DNA from: Pseudomonadota bacterium
GTDB lineage: Bacteria; Pseudomonadota; Alphaproteobacteria; Caulobacterales; Aquidulcibacteraceae
Reading direction: 5' to 3'
Length of the DNA stretch: 12,659 nucleotides
Assembly: GCA_023410295.1 (NCBI GenBank)
Contig: JAEYPY010000194.1
Coordinates: 1-12,659 of the forward strand
Made by a program: the position numbers and the translations under genes. Shown here one piece after another: positions 1-6,236 of the stretch. The notes below the pieces were generated by a model. The model was not told the DNA's origin and did no database searches. It saw only the letters and a list, made by a program, of their open reading frames with translations. Position 1 is the first letter of the stretch; each line of letters starts with the position of its first letter.

Positions 1-1
1 G

Positions 2-1117
2 ACCTACGCTGCGATTACGGGCTGGGGCAAATGCATGCCGCCCGCGGTGTTGACCAACGCCGATCTCTCCACCTTCCTCGATACCAGCGATGAGTGGATC
101 ACCAGCCGCACCGGCATGAAGGAGCGCCGCGTCTCCCACGTCTCGGCGACGGAGATGGCGGTAGTGGCGACCAAGCGCGCGCTGGCGTGCGCCGGCGTCG
201 ACGCCAAGGACGTCGATCTCATCGTCTATGGCAGCTGCTCCAACGACGAGCAGGTGCCGAATACGGCCAGCGGCGTGCAAGCCGCCATCGGCGCGACGCG
301 CGCGGCTTCCATGGACGTCAACACCGCCTGCACGAGCTTTCTCTATAGCCTGAGCACCGCCACCGCGATGATCCGCACCGGCGTCGTGAAGACTGCCGTA
401 GTCATCGGCGTCGAAATCATTTCGCCGTTCATGGATTGGGACAATCGCAACGTTGCGGTGCTGTTTGGCGATGGCTGCGCTGCTGTGGTGGTGCAGGCGA
501 GCGAGCAGAAGCTTGGCGTGATCGGCGAACAGCTGGGCTGCCTGGCTGATGCGCGCCAGACGCTGCGGGTGCGAGGCATGGGCACGGCCTACACCAATCG
601 CGGCGTCACCTCGGGCGACACCGATTGGGATTTCGACGGCCAGGAGATTTTTAAGCGCGCCGTTCAGGGCATGGTGCAGGCGAGCCAGGCCGTGATGCAG
701 AAGTGCGGCGTGACGCCGGACGATATCGACCTCGTCGTACCGCACCAGGCGAACATGCGCATCATCGACGCGGTGGTCTCGCGCAGCGGCATCCCGATGG
801 AAAAGGTGATGCTGACGGTCGAGCGCTATGGAAACATGAGTGCCGCAACAGTGCCGGTGGCGCTGGCCGAAGCGCTGGAAGAAGGCCGTGTGAAGCCGGG
901 CGCGTTGGTGCTGCTGCCCGCGTTTGGCGCGGGGCTCACTGTGTGCGCGCACCTCGTGCGCTGGGGCGATCGCGTGACGCCGCTTGGCGCGAGTGATGCC
1001 GAGCTGCCGCCGGTGACAAAGAGCGCGCTCGAAATGGTGCAGGAGATTCGCGCGCGGAAGGCAAAGGCGCGTTCAGCCGAAGGCCTGCACAGCGCACGCT
1101 TGATCGACGCGCTTTAA
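2..1117 (+). CDS. fabH: 3-oxoacyl-ACP synthase III (FabH/KAS III family), 5' partial
   Basis: KAS III condenses an acyl-CoA starter with malonyl-ACP to begin fatty acid synthesis in the cytoplasm. The reading frame is open to the left edge. The residues before the first in-window ATG (position 35) look like the family N-terminus (ITGWGKCMPPAVLTNADL), so the true start lies outside. Counting from that ATG, the catalytic triad is complete: Cys99 in NTACTSF, His237 in VPHQAN, and Asn267 in RYGNMSAAT. The early DTSDEWITSRTG motif, which helps form the CoA pocket, is also present. The thiolase fold ends near CAHLVRWG (about residue 311). About 48 further charged residues follow, giving an unusual C-terminal extension. 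The family assignment is firm. Whether it is the main housekeeping FabH or a paralogue with another starter unit cannot be decided here. Confidence 0.93.
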   Translation, partial: TYAAITGWGKCMPPAVLTNADLSTFLDTSDEWITSRTGMKERRVSHVSATEMAVVATKRALACAGVDAKDVDLIVYGSCSNDEQVPNTASGVQAAIGATRAASMDVNTACTSFLYSLSTATAMIRTGVVKTAVVIGVEIISPFMDWDNRNVAVLFGDGCAAVVVQASEQKLGVIGEQLGCLADARQTLRVRGMGTAYTNRGVTSGDTDWDFDGQEIFKRAVQGMVQASQAVMQKCGVTPDDIDLVVPHQANMRIIDAVVSRSGIPMEKVMLTVERYGNMSAATVPVALAEALEEGRVKPGALVLLPAFGAGLTVCAHLVRWGDRVTPLGASDAELPPVTKSALEMVQEIRARKAKARSAEGLHSARLIDAL

Positions 1118-1141
1118 CGCGGCTGCTGAGAGCCGAGACCA

Positions 1142-1167
1142 ACGGGTCACGCGCTTCTCGCGCCCGT
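1142..1167. terminator. Hairpin between convergent genes, possible bidirectional terminator
   Basis: In the 57-nt gap between the converging fabH and GNAT genes, ACGGG (1142-1146) pairs with CCCGT (1163-1167), and CGCG (1150-1153) pairs with CGCG (1159-1162). This gives 9 bp with a 3-nt bulge and a 5-nt loop. A smaller 5-bp stem, CGGCT/AGCCG, lies at 1120-1135. There is no long U tract on either strand (only AAAT on the right), so intrinsic termination is uncertain. Position between two stop codons is the main support. Confidence 0.35.
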
Positions 1168-1174
1168 AAATCCG

Positions 1175-1690
1175 TCAGTCCTTCAGCTTCGCCACGATGA
1201 TGCTGTCGCGGATGCCGAGGTGCGTTTTCCAATAGCCGCGCAACAGCCCTTCGCGCTGATAGCCGGCGCGCAGGAAGAGCGACATGGATGAGGTGTTGTC
1301 CGGATCGATGTCGGCGGCGATGCGGTGAAGGCCGAGTTCGCCGAAGCCATGTTGTTCGACCAGATCCAGTGCCTTCGCAGCAAGACCGCGCCCCTGCGCC
1401 TCACGCCGCAGGATGATGCCGATCTCGCCGACGCCCTCGCGCAGCACGAAGAGCGCGATACGGCCGAGCGCTTCGCCGCCGCCTTCAGTGATGGCCCAAA
1501 CCCGCGCGCCGGGCATGTTGAGCGTCTGCTCGATATAGCGCGCGGTTTCGTCGTGCGAGGAATGCGCCGGGCTCGACCAATAATGGTGCGCTTCAGGATC
1601 GCCATGCGCGGCGAAGAGCGAGGCCGCGTCGGCGACTTCGAGCGGGCGCAGCACGACGCCGGGCGCGGTGAGCGTCGGCGTCTCGCTCAC
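1175..1690 (-). CDS. GNAT-family N-acetyltransferase, RimJ/RimL type
   Basis: This 171-residue single-domain protein probably transfers an acetyl group from acetyl-CoA to an amino group. The substrate is not readable from sequence. The acetyl-CoA loop is at residues 95-105 (RREAQGRGLAA). The segment LHRIAADIDPDNTSSMSLFLRAGY, shown here only as its outline from residue 121 to 144, is the RimJ/RimL-like signature of a strand followed by an Asn-containing helix. It ends with a GLLRGYW-type motif near 148-154. Translation starts at GTG (1690-1688), and this GTG overlaps the rlmN TGA in the 4-base string GTGA, so translation is probably coupled to rlmN. No good ATG lies nearby. Despite the family name, a role in acetylating a ribosomal protein is only a possibility suggested by the family and the rlmN neighbour. 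Confidence 0.87.
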   Translation of the reverse strand: MSETPTLTAPGVVLRPLEVADAASLFAAHGDPEAHHYWSSPAHSSHDETARYIEQTLNMPGARVWAITEGGGEALGRIALFVLREGVGEIGIILRREAQGRGLAAKALDLVEQHGFGELGLHRIAADIDPDNTSSMSLFLRAGYQREGLLRGYWKTHLGIRDSIIVAKLKD

Positions 1691-2826
1691 GCCTCGGCCG
1701 CCTGCGCTTTCAGCCGCTCACTGGCGCGCTGCTTGACGCTTTCGCTGCGCAGCTGGCCGCAGGCGGCGAGGATGTCGCGCCCGCGCGGCGTGCGGATGGG
1801 CGAGGAATAGCCGGCGCGGTTCAGCACTTCGGCGAAGGCCTCGATCGTCGCCCAGTCTGAGCACTCGTAGTTCGTGCCGGGCCAAGGATTAAACGGGATC
1901 AGATTGATCTTGGCCGGGATGCCGGCGAGCAGCTTCACCAGCGCTTTCGCTTCCGGCAGCGAGTCGTTGACGCCCTTCAGCATCACGTATTCGAACGTGA
2001 CGCGCTTGGCGTTGGAGAGCTGCGGATAGGCGCGGATCGCGGCGAACAGGTCTTCGAGATTGTACTTCTTGTTCAGCGGCACGAGCTGGTTGCGCAGTTC
2101 ATCATTGGTGGCGTGCAGAGAAATCGCCAGCATCGCGCCGGTGCGCTCGCCCAGCTCCTGGATGCGCGGGGCAACCCCGGCCGTGCTCACCGTGATGCGC
2201 CGGCGGCCGATGGAAATGCCGTCGCCATCGGCGATGATGTCGATCGCGGTGTCGACATTGTCCAAATTGTAGAGCGGCTCGCCCATGCCCATGAAGACGA
2301 TATTCGTGAGCTGGCGGTCGCCGTCGTTGAGCGGCCGATCGGCCGTGGGCCATTCCGCCAGCGCATCGCGCGCAATCATCACCTGCGCGACGATTTCCTG
2401 CGCAGTCAGATTCCGCACCAGCTTTTGCGTGCCGGTGTGGCAGAAGGTGCAATTGAGAGTGCAGCCGACCTGCGAGCTCACGCAGAGCGCCCCGGCGCGG
2501 CCGACGCCCGGGATGAACACCGCCTCGGCTTCGACGCCCGGTCCAAGACGGATCAGCCACTTACGCGTGCCGTCCTGGCTGATCTGTTGCGTGACGATTT
2601 CCGGGCGCGCCAAGGTGTAGTGCTCGGCCAGGGTCGCGCGCAGCTCCTTGGCGACGTTGGTCATCGCCGCGAAGTCGGTTACGCCGTAATGGTAAATCCA
2701 GCGCCATAGCTGCTCAGCGCGCATGCGCGCTTTCTTCGGCTCGACGCCGACGGCGACGAGCTTCTCGGCCAGTTCCGCTTTGGACAGGCCAGCCAGCGAT
2801 GGCTTCGATGAAGGGGTGGCGCTCAC
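1687..2826 (-). CDS. rlmN: 23S rRNA (adenine-2503-C2)/tRNA-Ala (adenine-37-C2)-methyltransferase RlmN
   Basis: RlmN is a radical-SAM enzyme that methylates C2 of A2503 in 23S rRNA, and in some bacteria A37 of certain tRNAs, affecting decoding and the exit tunnel. Numbering from the GTG at 2826 (379 residues), the 4Fe-4S cluster motif CxxxCxxC is Cys122/126/129. The methyl-carrying Cys is Cys356 in ILAACGQL, and the resolving Cys is Cys115, seven residues before the cluster as in E. coli. The GMGEPLYN and NQLVPLNKKY motifs are present. I prefer GTG at 2826. The frame stays open to a TTG at 2862, only 4 nt after the upstream stop, which would add 12 Arg/Pro-rich residues. Neither start has a clear Shine-Dalgarno. 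It lies between a SpoU methyltransferase and an acetyltransferase in one run. Family call is very secure. Confidence 0.96.
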   Translation of the reverse strand: MSATPSSKPSLAGLSKAELAEKLVAVGVEPKKARMRAEQLWRWIYHYGVTDFAAMTNVAKELRATLAEHYTLARPEIVTQQISQDGTRKWLIRLGPGVEAEAVFIPGVGRAGALCVSSQVGCTLNCTFCHTGTQKLVRNLTAQEIVAQVMIARDALAEWPTADRPLNDGDRQLTNIVFMGMGEPLYNLDNVDTAIDIIADGDGISIGRRRITVSTAGVAPRIQELGERTGAMLAISLHATNDELRNQLVPLNKKYNLEDLFAAIRAYPQLSNAKRVTFEYVMLKGVNDSLPEAKALVKLLAGIPAKINLIPFNPWPGTNYECSDWATIEAFAEVLNRAGYSSPIRTPRGRDILAACGQLRSESVKQRASERLKAQAAEA

Positions 2827-2866
2827 GAGCCGGGTTATGGGGGCGCGCCGTGGCGCCCGCAAGGCG

Positions 2867-3379
2867 TCAGCGGCGTCGTTTCAGCGCTTCTGTCATCTCC
2901 GGCGGCGGCCCGCCTGGCATGATCGGGCGGGCTGGGTAGCCGCGGTGAGCGAGCAGGCGGTCGTACATTACGAGCGCGCCGGCGAGCCCGACATTGATGC
3001 AGAACTTGGTCGGGATCTTCACCACGTGCTGGCAGCGCGCCAGCATTTCCGGCGACAGCGAGCCGCGTTCGCGGCCGAGCACGTAGGCGGCTGCCTGCGG
3101 ATGCTGGAAGCGCGGCAGCTCCACGGCGTCATCCGTCAGCTCGATGCCGACAAGCGCGCAGCCCTTGGGCAGGCGCATCTCTTCGAGCGTTGGCCAGGGA
3201 TAGTAGGGCATGTGATCGAAGCTGCGCGAGGTGTCGGTGTTGTAGGCCTCGCGCACCTTGGGGTGCGCATTCACGGTGAAGAAGAAGCTCGCGCCGAACG
3301 CATGGGCCGTGCGCATCAGCGCGCCCAGATTCATAGGCTTGGAAATCTCCTCGGCGCCAATGCCGAAATAGCCACGCAT
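2867..3379 (-). CDS. TrmH/SpoU-family RNA 2'-O-methyltransferase
   Basis: This small (170 aa) SPOUT-fold protein is expected to methylate a ribose 2'-OH in tRNA or rRNA using S-adenosylmethionine. The three SpoU motifs are in order: motif 1 NLGALMRTAHAFGA (residues 17-30), with the catalytic-type Asn17 and Arg23; motif 2 YVLGRERGSLS (99-109); and motif 3 KIPTKFCINVGLAGALVMYD (121-140), with Asn129. There is no N-terminal RNA-binding extension, so it is the compact, single-domain form, closer in size to TrmL than to TrmH or RlmB. Motif 3 has Cys-Ile-Asn where the usual form is Ser-Leu-Asn. The ATG at 3379 shares one base with the upstream TGA, and a GTG at 3382 would overlap it by four. Substrate is unknown; tRNA is a guess. 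Confidence 0.9.
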   Translation of the reverse strand: MRGYFGIGAEEISKPMNLGALMRTAHAFGASFFFTVNAHPKVREAYNTDTSRSFDHMPYYPWPTLEEMRLPKGCALVGIELTDDAVELPRFQHPQAAAYVLGRERGSLSPEMLARCQHVVKIPTKFCINVGLAGALVMYDRLLAHRGYPARPIMPGGPPPEMTEALKRRR

Positions 3380-3699
3380 CACCAGAGCGTCGGCAGCCAG
3401 CTGTTCTGGGCGCGGGCGCGGCAGTTTTCGAACGGGCCGTTGTAAATGCCCGTGAGCGAAGCGCGGCCGCCGCTTTGCGCCAGCGTCACCGCGCCGTTGC
3501 TGTACTGGTCCTCGCCCGTAGCCGCGAGCTGATGCGTTTGGCCCGAGGCATAGACCTCTGCCATGCCGGCGACGTAGCGCAGCGAGAATTCCTTATCGCC
3601 ATCGCAGCGATAATTCGTGCGGTTGCCTTCGGCGAAATTGTGCGAGACGCAGCCCGCCAGCGCCATCAGCGCCACGCCCGCCAAAACGATCTTACGCAT
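3379..3699 (-). CDS. MliC/PliC-like lysozyme-inhibitor lipoprotein, second copy
   Basis: This is a predicted outer-membrane or periplasmic lipoprotein of 106 residues. It has a lipoprotein signal peptide with a basic start (MRK), a hydrophobic stretch, and lipobox LAGC with Cys17. The mature part looks like the MliC fold: YRCDGDKEFSLRY near 30-42, TGEDQYSNGAVTLAQSGGRASL near 61-82, and NGPFENC closing the domain. Cys32 and Cys93 are the likely disulfide. MliC proteins block C-type lysozyme by inserting a Ser and a Lys into its active site. Here the SGxxY loop reads TGEDQY, and no Lys is seen at the usual place, so inhibition is not assured. The start is fixed by MRK and by GAGGG 8 nt upstream. 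It follows its paralogue by 5 nt, and its stop overlaps the RNA methyltransferase start. Confidence 0.75.
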   Translation of the reverse strand: MRKIVLAGVALMALAGCVSHNFAEGNRTNYRCDGDKEFSLRYVAGMAEVYASGQTHQLAATGEDQYSNGAVTLAQSGGRASLTGIYNGPFENCRARAQNSWLPTLW

Positions 3700-3704
3700 C
3701 CCGC

Positions 3705-4001
3705 TCACCCTCGCCGGCAATTCGTGTACGGCCCGCCGCGCGCGCCGTTCAGCGTGGCCTGGCTCTGGTGCTCCCAATATTCGACGCCGCCTTCGGCGTA
3801 GCGCGCGCCGGAGCCTGACACCGCCACCGGCAATTCATATACCTGACCGCCGGCGAAAACGTGCGCCTCCTCCCCGCGGAAGCGAACCGAGAACGCCGCG
3901 CCGCCGTCGCAGCGCCAGTCGGTGCGTCCGCCCGCGGGCGCCGACGCTGTGCTGCAGCCGGCGAGAGCGGCGAGGGCTGCGAGCGCGAGAAGCTGCTTCA
4001 T
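3705..4001 (-). CDS. MliC/PliC-like lysozyme-inhibitor lipoprotein, first copy
   Basis: This 98-residue lipoprotein has signal peptide MKQLLALAALAALAGC, with lipid-anchored Cys16. A short Ser/Ala/Pro linker leads to a domain close to MliC (membrane-bound inhibitor of C-type lysozyme): WRCDGGAAFSVRF near 29-41, SGSGARYAEGGVEYWE near 62-77, then a strand ending GGPYTNC. Cys31 and Cys95 probably form the domain disulfide. The SGxxRY loop with its Ser is kept, while the Lys of the usual WxKGxxA segment is replaced by a WEHQSQA sequence. A good ribosome site (AGGTGA, 4005-4010) lies 3 nt before the ATG and 11 nt after the asparaginase gene. The expected role is protection of peptidoglycan from foreign lysozyme; an alternative is another cell-wall-related binding function. 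Confidence 0.85.
   Translation of the reverse strand: MKQLLALAALAALAGCSTASAPAGGRTDWRCDGGAAFSVRFRGEEAHVFAGGQVYELPVAVSGSGARYAEGGVEYWEHQSQATLNGARGGPYTNCRRG
3708..3712 (-). promoter_or_regulatory. Ribosome binding site GAGGG deciding the start of the second MliC-like gene
   Basis: On the minus strand GAGGG precedes the ATG at 3699 by 8 nt, inside the end of the first MliC-like gene. It supports the internal ATG with a proper lipoprotein signal over an upstream in-frame start at 3777, which would bury the signal peptide behind 26 Arg-rich residues. Confidence 0.6.
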
Positions 4002-4012
4002 CGGATCACCTG

Positions 4013-4867
4013 TCAGTTGAATGTTTTGACCTCGCGCAGGCCGCCGGAGGTGGCGAGGCCGCGCTTCATGCCCTGGCTGTTGTACGGTGCGGCGACGTTG
4101 CCGTCTGCATCGACCGCGATCAAGCCTCCGTTGCCGCCGAGCGAGCCAACATCCCCAATCACCGCCAGCGCCGCCTGGTCGAGCGTTGCGCCGCCATAGG
4201 CGATTCGCGCGGCGACATCAGCGGCGGCGTTGGTGCGCATGAAGTATTCGCCGAGCCCGGTGCAGGAGACGGCGACGCGCTGATCGGCCCAGCAGCCGGC
4301 GCCGATGATCGGCGCATCGCCGACGCGGCCCGGCAACTTGCCGCCTAGGCCGCCGGTGGAGGTGGCGGCGGCGAGACGGCCGGCGGTATCGCGTGCGACG
4401 GCGCCGATGGTGCCGTGGCCGTGCCAGTCGGCGCCGGCGGAGACGTAATAGGACTTGGGATTGGCGACGCGCTCGAGGCCTTGCGCATCCGCGAACTGCG
4501 CCGCGCCTTCGCCGACGAGCAGCACGTGTTGCGTCCGCTCCATCACCGCACGCGCCGCGCGCACCGGTGAAACGAAGTTCCGCAACGCGGCAACAGCGCC
4601 GGCGCTTCGCGTCGCGCCGTCCATGATCGAAGCATCGAGCTCGACATCGCCATCGGCATTGGGCGCCGAGCCTTTGCCGGCGACATGGAGCCCCGAAGCT
4701 TCGAGTGCCTCAGACATCAATGTAACGATATCGAGCGCGCTTTCCCCGCGCGCCAGCATCGCCGCGCCGCGTTCGAGCAGCGCGGCCATGTGCGCCTCTT
4801 GCCGTGCATAATCGCGTCCGGCGATAGCGCCGGCGCCGCCGTGCAAAGCGAGGGCCCAGATGGTCAT
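4013..4867 (-). CDS. Isoaspartyl peptidase/L-asparaginase (plant-type, Ntn hydrolase)
   Basis: This is a 284-residue member of the asparaginase 2 family. Such proteins are made as a precursor that cuts itself before a Thr, which then becomes the nucleophile. They hydrolyse isoaspartyl dipeptides and, less well, L-asparagine. The nucleophile is Thr153 in GHGTIGAVARD. The N-terminal HGGAG (9-13) and the LDASIMDG segment (78-84) fit the alpha subunit. TSTGGLGGKLPGRVGDAPIIG (169-189 region) and the SCTGLGEYF segment fit the beta subunit's substrate loop. No signal peptide is seen, so it is probably cytoplasmic. The ATG at 4867 is the only sensible start, because the sequence before it contains a stop. 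It sits 18 nt after the small membrane gene and 11 nt before the first MliC-like gene. Family call is secure; preferred substrate is not. Confidence 0.94.
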   Translation of the reverse strand: MTIWALALHGGAGAIAGRDYARQEAHMAALLERGAAMLARGESALDIVTLMSEALEASGLHVAGKGSAPNADGDVELDASIMDGATRSAGAVAALRNFVSPVRAARAVMERTQHVLLVGEGAAQFADAQGLERVANPKSYYVSAGADWHGHGTIGAVARDTAGRLAAATSTGGLGGKLPGRVGDAPIIGAGCWADQRVAVSCTGLGEYFMRTNAAADVAARIAYGGATLDQAALAVIGDVGSLGGNGGLIAVDADGNVAAPYNSQGMKRGLATSGGLREVKTFN

Positions 4868-4885
4868 GTCGCGGCTTATAGCGCG

Positions 4886-5176
4886 CTACTCGCGTGGCGC
4901 CACGGCGGTTGAGCGCTTGCCGAACAAATGCCCCTCGCGCCAGCCGACATAAAGCGCGACCAGCGTCGCGGTGGGGATGAAGGCGTCGAATTGTTCGGTG
5001 ATGTCGAGCAGTTCCCAGAGGTTCAGTAGCCCAGCCCGGCCCCACATGGCCGTCAGGACGACGGTGCTGACGCCGTCCGTGACAGAGCCGTAAATCGGCA
5101 AGCGCCCTAGCGTGAAGTCGAACAGGTCGATCAGCACCGAAAAGGCCAGACGCAAAAAATAGCCACGGCGGGTCAT
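4886..5176 (-). CDS. Small conserved-looking membrane protein of unknown function
   Basis: This is a 96-residue protein I do not recognise. A basic start (MTRRGYFLR) is followed by mixed hydrophobic stretches around residues 8-25 and 30-52 (rich in Val, Leu, Trp and Gly) and a third around 63-80 (FIPTATLVALYVGW). An acidic patch, ELLDITEQFDAF, lies between the second and third. It may span the membrane two or three times and ends in a basic tail. Evidence that it is coding: the frame fits the ATG at 5176, it closes 18 nt before the asparaginase gene on the same strand, and composition is protein-like. Ribosome site is weak (GGA). It is the first gene of the seven-gene run and diverges from the quinone oxidoreductase gene. 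The same open frame continues upstream through that gene as an antisense shadow. Confidence 0.7.
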   Translation of the reverse strand: MTRRGYFLRLAFSVLIDLFDFTLGRLPIYGSVTDGVSTVVLTAMWGRAGLLNLWELLDITEQFDAFIPTATLVALYVGWREGHLFGKRSTAVAPRE

Positions 5177-5185
5177 CGATCCAGT

Positions 5186-5215
5186 TTGAACCGATGGCCC
5201 GGACGCGGCTAGAAC
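5186..5215 (+). promoter_or_regulatory. Candidate sigma-70-type promoter for the quinone oxidoreductase gene
   Basis: TTGAAC (5186-5191) and TAGAAC (5210-5215) are 18 nt apart in the 63-nt divergent gap. Each matches four of six consensus bases. Transcription would begin near 5222, leaving a short leader with GAGGGA (5230-5235) before the ATG at 5240. The match is modest for GC-rich DNA, so it is only a candidate. Confidence 0.3.
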
Positions 5216-5239
5216 AAATCGCCGCAAACGAGGGACAAG

Positions 5240-6235
5240 ATGAAAGCGCTGTTGAGCACGAAGCCAGGCCCGCCTGAACAACTGGAGCTGACCGAGACGC
5301 CCGATCCGGTCGCCGGGGAAGGGGAGGTGGTCATTGCGGTGAAAGCTGCGGGCGTGAACTTCCCCGACGCGCTGATCATCGAGGACAAGTACCAGTTCAA
5401 GCCGGAGCGGCCGTTCGCCCCAGGCGGCGAAGTCGCGGGCGTGATCGAAAGCGTTGGCGTGGGCGTCACGCACTTGAAGCCCGGCCAGCGCGTCATCGGC
5501 TCGCTGGGCTGGGGCGGCTTTGCAGAGAAGGTGGCGGTGCAAGCCGCGCGCGTGCTGCCGATCCCTGACACGATGCCTTTCGACGAAGCCAGCGCCTTCA
5601 TCCTCACCTACGGCACCTCTTATTATGCGCTGAAGGATCGCGGCCAGCTGAAGCCCGGCGAAGTGGTGCTGATCCTGGGCGCCGCCGGCGGCGTCGGCGT
5701 TGCCGCGATCGAGTTGGCCAAAGCGATGGGCGCGCGTGTTATCGGCGCGGTGTCGAGCGAAGCGAAAGCCGCGTTCGCCAAAGAGGCCGGCGCCGACGGC
5801 ACAGTGATTTACCCGCCGGGCGCTTTCGCCAAGGACCAGAGCCGCGCGCTCGCAGAAGCATTCAAGACAGCAACCGGCGGCGGGGCAGATGTGATTTATG
5901 ACGCAGTCGGCGGCGAATATTGTGAGCCGGCGCTGCGCGCCATGAATTGGAACGGACGCTATCTGGTGGTCGGCTTTCCCGCCGGCATTCCAACGCCGCC
6001 GCTCAATCTCACACTGCTGAAAAGCTCTTCCATCGTCGGTGTGTTCTGGGGCGCTTCGACAGCGCGCGAACCCGAGCTGCACAAGAGCAACGTGCGCGAC
6101 CTCTTCAAGCTCCACGGCGAAGGCAAGATCAAGCCACGCATCTCTGCGCGCTATCCGTTGGCCGAAGGCGGCAAGGCGATCCGCGCGCTGATGGACCGCA
6201 CCGCGCAAGGCAAGCTCGTCATCGTGATGGACTGA
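5240..6235 (+). CDS. Zinc-free NADPH:quinone oxidoreductase (medium-chain dehydrogenase/reductase)
   Basis: This 331-residue cytoplasmic oxidoreductase is of the MDR superfamily, quinone oxidoreductase branch. Such enzymes use NADPH to reduce quinones or enones. The N-terminal GroES-like domain has VNFPD (39-43) and the GGEVAG motif (62-67). The Rossmann domain has GAAGGVGVAA (147-156), the glycine-rich nucleotide loop, and ARVIGAVSSEAK after it. The double-Cys structural zinc site of alcohol dehydrogenases is absent, as expected for this branch. ATG at 5240 follows a strong Shine-Dalgarno, GAGGGA. A partner membrane methyltransferase-like gene begins 1 nt after the stop, so the two are likely co-transcribed. 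Some relatives act on acyl-CoA (acryloyl-CoA reductases), so the substrate is open. Confidence 0.93.
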   Translation: MKALLSTKPGPPEQLELTETPDPVAGEGEVVIAVKAAGVNFPDALIIEDKYQFKPERPFAPGGEVAGVIESVGVGVTHLKPGQRVIGSLGWGGFAEKVAVQAARVLPIPDTMPFDEASAFILTYGTSYYALKDRGQLKPGEVVLILGAAGGVGVAAIELAKAMGARVIGAVSSEAKAAFAKEAGADGTVIYPPGAFAKDQSRALAEAFKTATGGGADVIYDAVGGEYCEPALRAMNWNGRYLVVGFPAGIPTPPLNLTLLKSSSIVGVFWGASTAREPELHKSNVRDLFKLHGEGKIKPRISARYPLAEGGKAIRALMDRTAQGKLVIVMD

Positions 6236-6236
6236 T

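Noticed and set aside
1325..1810. Plus-strand open frame opposite the GNAT and rlmN genes
   Set aside because: It is antisense to a well-supported acetyltransferase and spans the overlap with rlmN, without any recognisable motif.
3700..3777. Longer start for the second MliC-like gene at 3777
   Set aside because: It adds 26 Arg-rich residues before a clear lipoprotein signal and overlaps the first copy; the GAGGG site supports the later ATG.
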